Shown in pieces: positions 17,858 through 26,477 of a stretch of DNA of 64,000 nt. The translations under genes were made by a program, and so were the position numbers. Numbering within the stretch: position 1 is the first letter of the stretch; every line of letters begins with the position of its first letter. Location: NCBI GenBank assembly GCA_045613125.1, contig JAZLAM010000022.1, forward strand, positions 195,133-259,132, given 5' to 3'. The notes beneath the pieces are model-generated. The model searched no databases. It saw nothing but the letters and a program-made list of their open reading frames with translations, and was not told the origin of the DNA. This stretch comes from JAFTYO01 sp045613125. Lineage in GTDB: Bacteria; Pseudomonadota; Alphaproteobacteria; RF32; CAG-239.

Positions 17858-20800
17858 ATGAAACAAAATACGGAAACATTAAAATCTCAAACATTTTCTT
17901 CAATACCTAAAGGTTTTGATGCTTTTTGGCTTGAAAGAATATCAAATACAACAAATAAAGATATATTATACATCACAAGTAATGGAAGAGAACTTGTTCA
18001 AACTGCCGAAATAATAAAATATATCAATCCTGAAATTGAGGTCTTGCTTTTTCCGGCATGGGATACTGTTCCTTATGACAGAGTTTCTCCTAACATAAAT
18101 ATCTTGTCACAACGCTTGGAAGCTTTATCAAAGCTCACGCTTGAACCTAATGTTAAATATAAACGAATCGTAATAACAAGTGTTGGTGCCGCAATACAGA
18201 AACTACCCCCTAAAAAAATTTTCTTTAACTCGAATCGGCTAATTAAAATTGGTGCAAAGCTCGACTTTAACAATTTTTTACACTATTGCTCAATTAACGG
18301 ATATTGCAGAGTTGAACAAGTTATGGAGCCTTCCGAATTTGCCATACGTGGTGATATTATTGATATTTTTCCTATCGGGGCAGAAGAACCTATAAGAATA
18401 GACTTATTTGATGATGAAATTGAAAATATCAGAACATTCAATCCTCTCAACCAACGCTCAACCGGAAACTTAAACGAATATACTTTTATGGTTGCCAATG
18501 AGGTGATATTAAATGAAAATACAATAAAGAATTTCAGACTTACTTATCGTGAAGAATTTGGTACCAGTGGTATAAAAGATGAAATTTACGAATCGATATC
18601 TTCCGGAAAAAAATATATCGGTATGGAAAATTGGCTACCGTTTTTCTACGATGAAACATTACCCACTTTGTTTGATTATATGCCTTCTGCACATATTGTG
18701 CTCGGCAATAACTATACCGATGCTCTTAAAGCAAAAGAAGAAAGCATTATAGATCACTACAAATCAAGGCTTGATGTTCTAAACTTAAAAAACAATTCCG
18801 AAGAACAAACATATCGTCCGATTAAACCGGAAACATTATACTTAAACGAATCGGAATTTGAAAATATTATACAAAGCAAAATATATACAAAATTAACATC
18901 TCTTAGCCTACCTGACAGTGAAAATATTACAAACTTAAAAGTTATACCTGCTCGTGATTTTTCGCATGCCAAAAACGTTAATTTATCTGCCGTATACCAA
19001 GACTTAAAAGATTATCTTAGTGAAAATGCAAAACTAAAACGTATCATTTGTTGTCACAGCTTAGGTTCAAGAGAACGTTTGTTTAATATGATGTCTGAGC
19101 ACGATATAAAAGATTTATGTTTTGCAGAATCTTATGCTGAAGCACTTAAAAAAGCGAATCTGAAAAAAGTTGTTATGATAATTCTCAACTTGGAACACGG
19201 ATTTAAAAATGAAGAATTTTGCATTATTACTCAAGCTGATATTTTAGGTGAAAGAAAAGATAATAAACAAAGTAAAAAAGTTTCAAAGCAAGATTTTATA
19301 GCTGATATTTCTTCTCTACATATTGGCGAATTGGTTGTTCATATTGAACATGGAATCGGTCGTTTCATGGGACTTGAAACCATCACAGCCGGAGGTGCCG
19401 TACATGATTGTTTGAAAATTATTTATGCCAATAATGATAAGCTTTTTGTTCCGGTTGAAAACATAGATGTAATTTCTCGTTACGGCTCAGATGATGAAAA
19501 CGTTGTTCTTGACACATTAGGCTCTGTAGCATGGCAAGCTAAAAAAGCAAAAGTAAAAGAAAAAATAAAAGACATTGCAGAAAAACTTATCAAACTCGCC
19601 GCCGAAAGAAAACTAAAATCTTCTGATGCTTTTATACCACCTTCTGGTTTATTTGATGACTTTTGCTCTCGTTTTTCTTATAGTGAAACAGATGACCAGC
19701 TTAAAGCCATAAAAGATGTCTTACAAGATTTAAATGGTGGCACTCCGATGGATAGATTGGTTTGTGGCGATGTCGGTTTTGGGAAAACCGAAGTTGCATT
19801 AAGAGCCGCTTTTACGGTTGCGATGAGTGGTGCTCAAGTTGCTCTGATTGTTCCGACAACTTTACTTGCCAGACAACATTATCTTAATTTTAAAGAACGC
19901 ATGCAAGGTTTTCCTGTAAAAGTAAAAATGCTTTCAAGACTGGTTAGTGCAAAAGAAATAAAAGAAACTCAGGAAGGTCTAAAAAACGGTTCAATTGAAA
20001 TTGTTATCGGTACACATGCTTTGTTATCACAGAATGTTAAGTTTTGTAACTTAGGTCTTTTAATTATAGATGAAGAACAACATTTTGGTGTTGCTCATAA
20101 AGAAAAATTAAAATCATTAAAATCTGATGTTCACGTACTAACCTTAAGTGCAACTCCAATTCCGAGAACTTTACAATTGTCATTAACAGGTGTTAAAAAT
20201 TTGAGCATAATTGCGACTCCTCCGGTTGATAGACTTGCTGCCAGAACTTTTGTTATGCCATTTGATAAAGTTATGATTAAAGAAGCAATTTACAGAGAAA
20301 AATTCAGAAACGGACAAACATTTTTTGTATGCCCACGAGTTTCTGACATTGCATCTGTTTATAATGAACTCAAAGAGCTTGTTCCCGATATCAAAATTGC
20401 GATAGCTCACGGACAAATGCCTGTTAAAGATTTGGAAGATATAATGGTAGATTTTGCTGCGAAAAAAGCTGATGTTTTATTATCCACCACTATTATCGAA
20501 TCGGGAATTGATATGCCTTCGGTAAACACTATGATAATATATCGTGCTGATATGTTCGGCTTGGCACAACTATATCAATTAAGAGGCAGAATCGGACGTT
20601 CAAAAGTAAGAGGATATTGCTATTTTACCATTCCTCCAAAGAAAAAACTAAAACCGATTGCCGAAAAAAGATTAAACATATTATCTGCTCTTGATACATT
20701 AGGAGCCGGTTTTTCTCTTGCAAGTCATGATATGGACATAAGAGGATCAGGAAACGTTTTAGGCACGGAACAATCCGGACATATCAAAGATGTTGGTATA

Positions 20801-21331
20801 GCTCTTTATCATCACATGTTAGAAGAAGAGATTATACGTCAAAAAGCAGCTCTTTCAGAAGAACTAGCAACTGAATTAAAAATCGAAGATTGGGCACCTC
20901 AAATCACAACCGGAATTCCGATTATTATTGAAGAAAAATATGTAAAAGATTTAGGGGTACGGTTAGGTTTATATAAACGAATCGGTGCAATTAAAACAAC
21001 AGAAGAACTGTTAGATATGAAAGAAGAACTGATTGATCGCTTCGGACCTATTCCGTCAGAAGTTGAAAACTTGCTTACGACCATAGAAATCAAACAACTT
21101 TGTTATAAAGCAAACATTGCAAAAATTGATGCAGGTGCAAAAGGTATCTTAATTACATTCCATAATGATACTTTTCATTCGGTTGATAAACTTTTAGATC
21201 TGGTTGCCCGTTCGTTTGGTGTTATAAAAATAAGGCCTGATCAAAAATTATTTATTGAGGGCAATTTACAAGATTATCAAAAACGAATCGGTTTAATAAA
21301 AAAATATGTCGAATTGCTAAGTAAGATGTAA
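17858..21331 (+). CDS. mfd: Transcription-repair coupling factor
   Basis: A DNA translocase that removes RNA polymerase stalled at lesions and recruits UvrA. The 1157-residue protein has the UvrB-like N-terminal modules (ITSNGRELVQTAE, LLFPAWDTVPYDRVSP) and a CarD-like polymerase-interaction domain (GELVVHIEHGIGRFMGLETI). Walker A GDVGFGKTE is near residue 637, with DEEQ box LIIDEEQHFGV, motif LSATPIPRTLQ, and the RecG-like TRG region (YQLRGRIGRSKVRGYCYF). The C-terminal domain is complete. The Shine-Dalgarno is weak. Its stop codon abuts the stop of the convergent J-domain gene with no base between. Confidence 0.97.
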   Translation: MKQNTETLKSQTFSSIPKGFDAFWLERISNTTNKDILYITSNGRELVQTAEIIKYINPEIEVLLFPAWDTVPYDRVSPNINILSQRLEALSKLTLEPNVKYKRIVITSVGAAIQKLPPKKIFFNSNRLIKIGAKLDFNNFLHYCSINGYCRVEQVMEPSEFAIRGDIIDIFPIGAEEPIRIDLFDDEIENIRTFNPLNQRSTGNLNEYTFMVANEVILNENTIKNFRLTYREEFGTSGIKDEIYESISSGKKYIGMENWLPFFYDETLPTLFDYMPSAHIVLGNNYTDALKAKEESIIDHYKSRLDVLNLKNNSEEQTYRPIKPETLYLNESEFENIIQSKIYTKLTSLSLPDSENITNLKVIPARDFSHAKNVNLSAVYQDLKDYLSENAKLKRIICCHSLGSRERLFNMMSEHDIKDLCFAESYAEALKKANLKKVVMIILNLEHGFKNEEFCIITQADILGERKDNKQSKKVSKQDFIADISSLHIGELVVHIEHGIGRFMGLETITAGGAVHDCLKIIYANNDKLFVPVENIDVISRYGSDDENVVLDTLGSVAWQAKKAKVKEKIKDIAEKLIKLAAERKLKSSDAFIPPSGLFDDFCSRFSYSETDDQLKAIKDVLQDLNGGTPMDRLVCGDVGFGKTEVALRAAFTVAMSGAQVALIVPTTLLARQHYLNFKERMQGFPVKVKMLSRLVSAKEIKETQEGLKNGSIEIVIGTHALLSQNVKFCNLGLLIIDEEQHFGVAHKEKLKSLKSDVHVLTLSATPIPRTLQLSLTGVKNLSIIATPPVDRLAARTFVMPFDKVMIKEAIYREKFRNGQTFFVCPRVSDIASVYNELKELVPDIKIAIAHGQMPVKDLEDIMVDFAAKKADVLLSTTIIESGIDMPSVNTMIIYRADMFGLAQLYQLRGRIGRSKVRGYCYFTIPPKKKLKPIAEKRLNILSALDTLGAGFSLASHDMDIRGSGNVLGTEQSGHIKDVGIALYHHMLEEEIIRQKAALSEELATELKIEDWAPQITTGIPIIIEEKYVKDLGVRLGLYKRIGAIKTTEELLDMKEELIDRFGPIPSEVENLLTTIEIKQLCYKANIAKIDAGAKGILITFHNDTFHSVDKLLDLVARSFGVIKIRPDQKLFIEGNLQDYQKRIGLIKKYVELLSKM

Positions 21332-21877
21332 TTATTTTTCATTTATTTTTTCTGACAACTCTTTATACGCTACGGTAATTTTTTTGAATTTTTCTTCACA
21401 CATTTTATCACCTGCATTTACATCTGGATGATATTTTTTTACCAGTTTTTTATATTGTTGCTTTAAGTTTTCCGGTGTCAAATCATCTATTTCCAAATCT
21501 AAAGTTTTGGCATATTCTATATCTTTAGATGTAAAATAAACATTTGTTTTTACGTCAGAAGAACTAAAGCTTCCTTCTATACCAAGTTCATCGATAAAAT
21601 CATATCCGAATTGGTATCTTATTTTTGAACGAAAACCGCCAAAATGCATTCTGCGTTTAATAGGCTCATCTTCATCTAATCCGTCTTTATAATAATTCCA
21701 TCTTGCATTGTATTCTTGCACATGTTTTAAGCAAAACCAATAATACTCCTTTAAGCTTTTATCCTTAGGAGCTTTATATTCGCCTTTTTCATTACATTCG
21801 GGATGATCACATGTATGTGCTTTTCCTTCGTTTTGGGGGGCAAAATATTTTCTTGTTCTTACTTTTTGATACTTCAT
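21332..21877 (-). CDS. J-domain protein with N-terminal cysteine-rich region
   Basis: A 181-residue co-chaperone-like protein. The C-terminal J domain (about residues 125-181) has the HPD tripeptide in KKLVKKYHPDVNAGD, needed to stimulate a DnaK-type ATPase. The N-terminal part has paired Cys/His residues (HTCDHPECNEKGEY, FWFCLKHVQEYN-like spacing) that could bind zinc. This layout is found in alphaproteobacterial J proteins of unknown client. ATG 21877 is chosen because AGGAGG lies directly upstream; the ORF extends 13 residues further. Confidence 0.82.
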   Translation of the reverse strand: MKYQKVRTRKYFAPQNEGKAHTCDHPECNEKGEYKAPKDKSLKEYYWFCLKHVQEYNARWNYYKDGLDEDEPIKRRMHFGGFRSKIRYQFGYDFIDELGIEGSFSSSDVKTNVYFTSKDIEYAKTLDLEIDDLTPENLKQQYKKLVKKYHPDVNAGDKMCEEKFKKITVAYKELSEKINEK

Positions 21878-21987
21878 GACCTCCTTAATACTCTCGTTTA
21901 TAAATTTTAGCAACAATAAAAGGTATTGCTAAATAATTTTCTTATCGTTATGATAACTGAAGATATAATTTAATCGGAGTTTTTAAT

Positions 21988-22827
21988 ATGCCGGAACTAC
22001 CGGAAGTCGAAACAATCAAAAATGCAATTCAAAAATCAGTTATGGGAGCAAAAATTTTGAACACGGAAGTTTATTGCCGTAAGTTTAGAATCGAAATTCC
22101 AGAAGATTTTGAGAAAAAAATATATAAATCTAATATCACTGATATCAAACGAATCGCTAAATATATCGTAATACACTTAGATAACGGTTTTAGCATTGTT
22201 TGGCATCTTGGCATGAGCGGACGTATTAAAATTTGCGAATCCGTACCCAAAGAGCTTCAAAAACATGATCATGTAGTAATTACAACCGATAAATGTATAC
22301 TTATATATAATGATGCAAGACGTTTTGGTATGATAGACATTACGGAAACCGAGAAACTACAACAACATTTTGCTTTTAAAAATATAGGCATTGATCCTTT
22401 TGATCAAAAATTAAATGCAACTTATTTAGTAAATAAATTAAAAAATAAAAAAACGCCGATTAAAGTTGCCTTACTTGACCAATCTATCATAAATGGAATC
22501 GGAAATATATATGCTTCAGAAGCTTTATATTTAGCTGAGATATTACCAAACAGAGAATCTGAAAAATTAAATATAGATGAATGCGAATCGCTTATAACAG
22601 CCATCAGGTTTGTTCTTGATAAGGCAATTAAAGCCGGTGGTTCGACTCTAAGAGATTATATCAGGCCTGATGGTTCAACCGGATATTTTCAAAATGAACA
22701 TTGCGTATACAATAAAACCGGACAACGCTGCCCTAATTGTATATGCAATATAAAACAAACCAAAGGCATACAAAAAACAATTTTAGGCGGTCGTTCGACA
22801 TTTTATTGCAAAACTTTGCAAAAGTGA
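21988..22827 (+). CDS. mutM: Formamidopyrimidine-DNA glycosylase, with altered zinc finger
   Basis: A base-excision enzyme that removes 8-oxoguanine and ring-opened purines. Catalytic Pro2 and Glu3 are in MPELPEVETI; the lysine loop (KRIAKYIVIHL), the helix-two-turn-helix segment (LDQSIINGIGNIYASEALY) and the zinc-finger arginine in GRSTFYC are present. The finger itself departs from the usual C-x2-C-x16-C-x2-C. Here it is C248-x2-C251, then 22 residues to C274, and the fourth ligand position holds Leu. An extra Cys at 253 keeps four cysteines. Length, 279 residues. The next gene starts seven bases later. Confidence 0.93.
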   Translation: MPELPEVETIKNAIQKSVMGAKILNTEVYCRKFRIEIPEDFEKKIYKSNITDIKRIAKYIVIHLDNGFSIVWHLGMSGRIKICESVPKELQKHDHVVITTDKCILIYNDARRFGMIDITETEKLQQHFAFKNIGIDPFDQKLNATYLVNKLKNKKTPIKVALLDQSIINGIGNIYASEALYLAEILPNRESEKLNIDECESLITAIRFVLDKAIKAGGSTLRDYIRPDGSTGYFQNEHCVYNKTGQRCPNCICNIKQTKGIQKTILGGRSTFYCKTLQK

Positions 22828-22834
22828 GGAATTT

Positions 22835-23197
22835 ATGAAAAATTTTATAGCGACACTTCTTTTAACATTAAGTATATCTGCCACATGTAAGGCAGAATCG
22901 TTTATTGAAGGCATGGAAGATATACCTCTTGCACCTCATTTAACACAAATTGCACCTCAAAATTTTTCATTTGGAAATGAAGAGACACGTATTATTGAGG
23001 CGTATTTCAAATCTGATAAAACAACAAGTGATAAAGTAGAATCGTTTTATCTTGACAGTTTAAATCAACTAGGATGGACTTTTAAGGGGAAAACCAAAAA
23101 CATCATCATATTTGAACGCAATCAAGAAGAACTTGATATTATAACTGAAAACTTAAAACCTCTTCTTATACGTGTAACTTTAACCGGTAAGCCTTAA
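22835..23197 (+). CDS. Small exported protein of unknown function
   Basis: A 120-residue protein with a Sec signal peptide (MKNFIATLLLTLSISATCKA, likely cut after CKA). The mature domain is one compact alpha/beta module with ETRIIEAYFKSD..KVESFYLDSLNQLGWTFKGK. This resembles small periplasmic proteins in which a peptide-sized domain predicts a Y-x2-L-x2-LGW pattern. A conserved motif LxxLGW is seen but no family is named with confidence. The cysteine in the signal is not in a good lipobox. It is cotranscribed with mutM (seven-base gap). Confidence 0.65.
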   Translation: MKNFIATLLLTLSISATCKAESFIEGMEDIPLAPHLTQIAPQNFSFGNEETRIIEAYFKSDKTTSDKVESFYLDSLNQLGWTFKGKTKNIIIFERNQEELDIITENLKPLLIRVTLTGKP

Positions 23198-23234
23198 AAA
23201 AAGCAAAATTTTTACTTTTTTTTAAAAATTGTTG

Positions 23235-23264
23235 TTGACTTTACATAATTCTAACGGCTATAAA
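23235..23264 (+). promoter_or_regulatory. Candidate rpsT promoter
   Basis: TTGACT at 23235-23240 and TATAAA at 23259-23264, spaced 18 bases, lie 51 bases before the rpsT ATG. Strong -35, good -10. Confidence 0.55.
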
Positions 23265-23314
23265 GCATATCAGAATATTTTTTGTAATTAACTAAATTAA
23301 ACAGGAAGAAAGAT

Positions 23315-23575
23315 ATGGCCAATCATAAATCGGCAAAAACGAGAATTAGAAGAAACGATAAACGTAGCGTAATTAACGGCATGAGAAGAAGCCGCGTAAG
23401 AACTTTTGTTAAAAAAGTTGTTGCTTTGATCGCTGCTGGTAACAAAGAAGAAGCAACTGTTGCATTTAATGTTGCTCAAAGCGAAATGATGCGCGCTGCT
23501 CAAAAAGGTATTTTTCACAAAAATATGGCTTCACGTACAATTTCTCGTTTAGCTCAAAAAATTAAAGCTTTGTAA
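23315..23575 (+). CDS. rpsT: 30S ribosomal protein S20
   Basis: A 16S rRNA-binding primary assembly protein. The 86-residue sequence is the canonical lysine/arginine-rich helical bundle: MANHKSAKTRIRRNDKRSVINGMRRSRVRTFVKKV at the start and HKNMASRTISRLAQKIKAL at the end. It has its own promoter and a strong terminator. Its position just upstream of dnaA is common in Rhizobiales and Rhodospirillales. Confidence 0.98.
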   Translation: MANHKSAKTRIRRNDKRSVINGMRRSRVRTFVKKVVALIAAGNKEEATVAFNVAQSEMMRAAQKGIFHKNMASRTISRLAQKIKAL

Positions 23576-23594
23576 TTTAGACTAAGCACTTTTT

Positions 23595-23643
23595 AAAGAC
23601 ACAAAAACCAGCCGATTAAGGCTGAGCTTTTGTGTCTTTTTTT
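23595..23643 (+). terminator. rpsT terminator
   Basis: AAAGACACAAAA at 23595-23606 pairs with TTTTGTGTCTTT at 23628-23639. An inner CAGCC/GGCTG hairpin lies between the arms and a T-run follows. A strong intrinsic terminator. Confidence 0.88.
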
Positions 23644-23645
23644 AC

Positions 23646-23831
23646 ATACAACTCAGCGAATCTGCCCGACTCTGCAGAATCCCTATGTCAAGCAAAATAA
23701 TTACAATGTTCTAAAAATGTTCTATTGTTTTTTTATTTTTTATGGTTAGTATTTGACTCACTTTAAGAGTTAGTATCGACTTTTATAAAAATAACAAATT
23801 GGATTAATATATAATAATTAAGGAAGTAGAT
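23646..23831 (+). promoter_or_regulatory. dnaA upstream region with four GANTC sites
   Basis: This 186-base gap contains GANTC sites at 23658, 23668, 23677 and 23755. GANTC is the CcrM methylation target in alphaproteobacteria, and methylation state is known to affect dnaA transcription in Caulobacter. A candidate promoter is TTGTTT at 23725-23730 with TAGTAT at 23747-23752 (16-base spacer). The octamer GTTAGTAT is repeated at 23745 and 23769. No DnaA-box cluster was recognised, so origin function is not supported here. Confidence 0.5.
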
Positions 23832-25271
23832 ATGGCAGAAGAAGCAATGAGCAATAATGAAATTTCTGTTCAAAACCAATGGGAGCAGATTTGTAGCCAA
23901 TTAAAATTAGAGTTTGGTGAAACAGCTTTTGACAGTTGGTTAAAACCGTTAAGTATAGGCTCATTTAATGATGGTATTATGAATATTTGTGTTCCGACCG
24001 CTTTTATGAAAAATTGGGTTATAACTCATTATTCTGACCGAATTCACAAAATTTGGGAAAATAAGAATCCGAACGTTAAAAAAGTTAACTTCATGGTTCA
24101 AACCGTAAATACCATTACAAATCATAATCATGATACATCATTATTAAAGAAAATTTCTTCCACGCCTACTCCGCAAAATTTTTATGCATCTAACTATGCT
24201 AATGCTATCAATTTTAATGAATATGTTCATCCTGAAGGAGCATCTCAACTTTCAGCTCCTTTAAATCCTGCTTATACATTCGAATCATTCATTGTCGGAA
24301 AGACTAATGAGTTTGCATATGCTGCGGCCAGAAAGGTTGCAGAGACGAAAAATGTATCTTTTAACCCATTATTTTTATATTCAGGTGTTGGTCTTGGTAA
24401 AACACATCTTATGCATGCAATTGCTTGGCATATAAGAAAACAAGACCCAAGTCGTAATGTGATCTATTTATCAGCTGAACAGTTTTTATATAAATTTGTT
24501 AAAGCTTTACGTTATAAAGATACAACAGCATTTAAAGAACAGTTTCGTTCGGTTGATGTTTTGATGGTAGATGATGTTCAATTTATGAGCAACAAAGGTT
24601 CTACTCAAGAAGAATTTTTCTATACATTTAATTCATTAATTGAAGAAGGTCGTCAGATCATTATATCAGCTGACAAATCTCCTTCTGATTTAGATGGCAT
24701 TGAGGCTCGTTTAAAATCTCGTTTGAATAGTGGATTAGTTGCAGACATACACCCTACTGATTTTGATTTAAGAATGGGAATATTAAATAATAAAGCTCGT
24801 CAAATGGGTGTCGAGTTGCCGGAGAAAGTTGCCGAATTTTTAGCTCAAAAGATTACATCAAACATTCGAGAGTTAGAAGGTTCTTTACGTCGAATCGCAG
24901 CACACTCACAACTTTTATCAAATAAAGAAATTACTTTAGACATGACACAAGATGTCTTAAAAGATATGTTACGTTCCATTGATAGAAAAACAACCATTGA
25001 TGAAATTCAGAAAAAAGTTGCGGAATATTTTAATATTTCGGTTAAAGAATTACAATCATCACGTAGAGCACGCACTGTAGCCAGACCACGTCAGATTGCA
25101 ATGTATTTAGCAAAACAACTCACTTCTCGTTCTTTACCTGAAATCGGTCGTAAATTTGATCGTGATCATACAACTGTTATGCATGCAGTCAGAAAAGTTG
25201 AAGAATTGATAACAGAAGATGTTTCTTTAGCTGAAAATGTCAATGACTTAAGGCGTGTGTTAGAAAATTAA
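23832..25271 (+). CDS. dnaA: Chromosomal replication initiator protein
   Basis: The AAA+ initiator that unwinds oriC. The N-terminal domain I (WEQICSQLKLEFGETAFDSWLKPL) binds partner proteins, followed by a short linker. The AAA+ domain has FIVGKTNEFAYAAA, Walker A GVGLGKTHLMHA, Walker B VLMVDDVQFM and the arginine-finger region. Domain IV carries the DnaA signature RPRQIAMYLAKQLTSRSLPEIGRKFDRDHTTVMHAV that reads DnaA boxes. At 479 residues it is of normal alphaproteobacterial length. Shine-Dalgarno AGGAAG. dnaN is not adjacent; it lies 3.2 kb downstream. Confidence 0.97.
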   Translation: MAEEAMSNNEISVQNQWEQICSQLKLEFGETAFDSWLKPLSIGSFNDGIMNICVPTAFMKNWVITHYSDRIHKIWENKNPNVKKVNFMVQTVNTITNHNHDTSLLKKISSTPTPQNFYASNYANAINFNEYVHPEGASQLSAPLNPAYTFESFIVGKTNEFAYAAARKVAETKNVSFNPLFLYSGVGLGKTHLMHAIAWHIRKQDPSRNVIYLSAEQFLYKFVKALRYKDTTAFKEQFRSVDVLMVDDVQFMSNKGSTQEEFFYTFNSLIEEGRQIIISADKSPSDLDGIEARLKSRLNSGLVADIHPTDFDLRMGILNNKARQMGVELPEKVAEFLAQKITSNIRELEGSLRRIAAHSQLLSNKEITLDMTQDVLKDMLRSIDRKTTIDEIQKKVAEYFNISVKELQSSRRARTVARPRQIAMYLAKQLTSRSLPEIGRKFDRDHTTVMHAVRKVEELITEDVSLAENVNDLRRVLEN

Positions 25272-25296
25272 AGCAATCGACATAATATACTTCATA

Positions 25297-25322
25297 GCCC
25301 CGTGTAATAACGGGGTTTTTTA
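25297..25322 (+). terminator. dnaA terminator
   Basis: CCCCGT pairs with ACGGGG around a six-base loop and is followed by six T. The last bases overlap the stop codon of the convergent rnhB. Confidence 0.82.
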
Positions 25323-25949
25323 TAATTTTTCTAAAATTTCAGCAATCGGCTTATATGATTTTCTATGCTCTTGGCAAATACCATACTTATTTAAACCGTC
25401 TATATGAATTTTGGTACCATATCCTGCATTTTTTTCGAATCCGTAATAGGGATATTTTTTAGCTAATTCTTTCATAATATTATCTCTATATACTTTTGCC
25501 ATAATTGAAGCAGCTGAAATAGATAATGATATAGAATCACCTTTTATAATAGTTTTCACATCGCAAATAAAAGGTTTTGGAGTTTGGTTACCATCAACAA
25601 GGGCAATATCCGGCTTTACAGATAAATTTTCGGTAGCACGTCGCATTGCGTTAAAAGTAGCTTGTAAAATATTTATGTCATCAATTTCTTGTGCACTTGA
25701 CAAACCAACGCCATAACATAAATGTCCAAGATTGCTTTCCTGTTTAATCAACCCATATAATTCTTCACGTTTTTTCGCACTTAATTTTTTAGAATCGTTA
25801 AGCGATGAAATTAAATATGGATTTATAGCATCTCTATCTAAAAAGATAACAGCACCTGCAACCACCGGTCCGGCCCACGGCCCTCGTCCAGCTTCATCAA
25901 TACCGGCAATTAATCCTGTAAATTTATCTTCTTCTTCCCAACTTGGCAT
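25320..25949 (-). CDS. rnhB: Ribonuclease HII
   Basis: Degrades RNA in RNA-DNA hybrids and starts ribonucleotide excision repair. The catalytic acidic residues are in AGIDEAGRGPWAGPVVAGAV, the following DSKKLSAKKRE motif and IALVDGNQ. The conserved SISAASIMAKVYRD and YGFEKNAGYGTKIH segments complete the family. 209 residues, usual length. It is convergent with dnaA and shares its terminator region. Confidence 0.96.
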   Translation of the reverse strand: MPSWEEEDKFTGLIAGIDEAGRGPWAGPVVAGAVIFLDRDAINPYLISSLNDSKKLSAKKREELYGLIKQESNLGHLCYGVGLSSAQEIDDINILQATFNAMRRATENLSVKPDIALVDGNQTPKPFICDVKTIIKGDSISLSISAASIMAKVYRDNIMKELAKKYPYYGFEKNAGYGTKIHIDGLNKYGICQEHRKSYKPIAEILEKL

Positions 25950-26054
25950 TTATCATCATCCTTCAGCCAAACTTACTTTATTTTGTGTAAGCTCAATACA
26001 TTTCAACTTATTGGTATATTCTCATTACAAAAGATTTTTAAATTTTGCAATAAT

Positions 26055-26366
26055 TTAATTACGCACAATCGGAACACCTTCGTAATCGGCTTCTATCATA
26101 CCACCAATCACAACAGCAACATTATTGTATCCACTTTTTTCAAACATCTGAGCAGCCTGAGAAGATCTTCCGCCGGATGAACATATTATATTTATAGTTT
26201 GGGTTCCGTCAAGATTATGCTCTTTAATAAAAATTTCCGGTTTTAATGTTCTTAACGGTTCAAGTTCATGATTATAAGCCAAACTTTCTTCATCATGTTC
26301 TTCAATCTCCCTAACATCTAAAATAAACGAATCCGAGGTTAAATCTTTTGGCTTGATAAATTGCAT
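26055..26366 (-). CDS. Rhodanese-like domain protein
   Basis: A 103-residue single-domain rhodanese. FILDVREIEEHDEESL at the N-terminus and the active-site loop IICSSGGRSSQAAQMFEKSGY are seen, with the nucleophilic cysteine followed by the C-x3-G-R type loop. The C-terminal VVIGGMIEADYEGVPIV matches the GG-x3-W-x5-P end, with the Trp replaced. It probably carries a persulfide sulfur; the recipient is unknown. ATG 26366 is chosen because AGGAGA lies upstream; the ORF runs 12 residues further. Confidence 0.85.
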   Translation of the reverse strand: MQFIKPKDLTSDSFILDVREIEEHDEESLAYNHELEPLRTLKPEIFIKEHNLDGTQTINIICSSGGRSSQAAQMFEKSGYNNVAVVIGGMIEADYEGVPIVRN

Positions 26367-26436
26367 ATATATCTCCTTTTTTGTATAAGATATAATCATC
26401 ATAAACTTGATTTAAATTAGATAAAACTGAGTATAG

Positions 26437-26462
26437 AAAAGACTCCGATAAAGAGACTTTTT
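26437..26462 (-). terminator. Weak hairpin after the 26478 gene
   Basis: AAAAGACTC pairs with GAGACTTTT with a single internal mismatch; on the minus strand it ends in TTTTCT. It is a plausible weak terminator for the large unknown gene. Confidence 0.4.
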
Positions 26463-26477
26463 GCGCTTAATTATGTT

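Noticed and set aside
23646..23831. Replication origin upstream of dnaA
   Set aside because: The gap is AT-rich but shows no cluster of recognisable DnaA boxes; only GANTC sites and a promoter can be supported.
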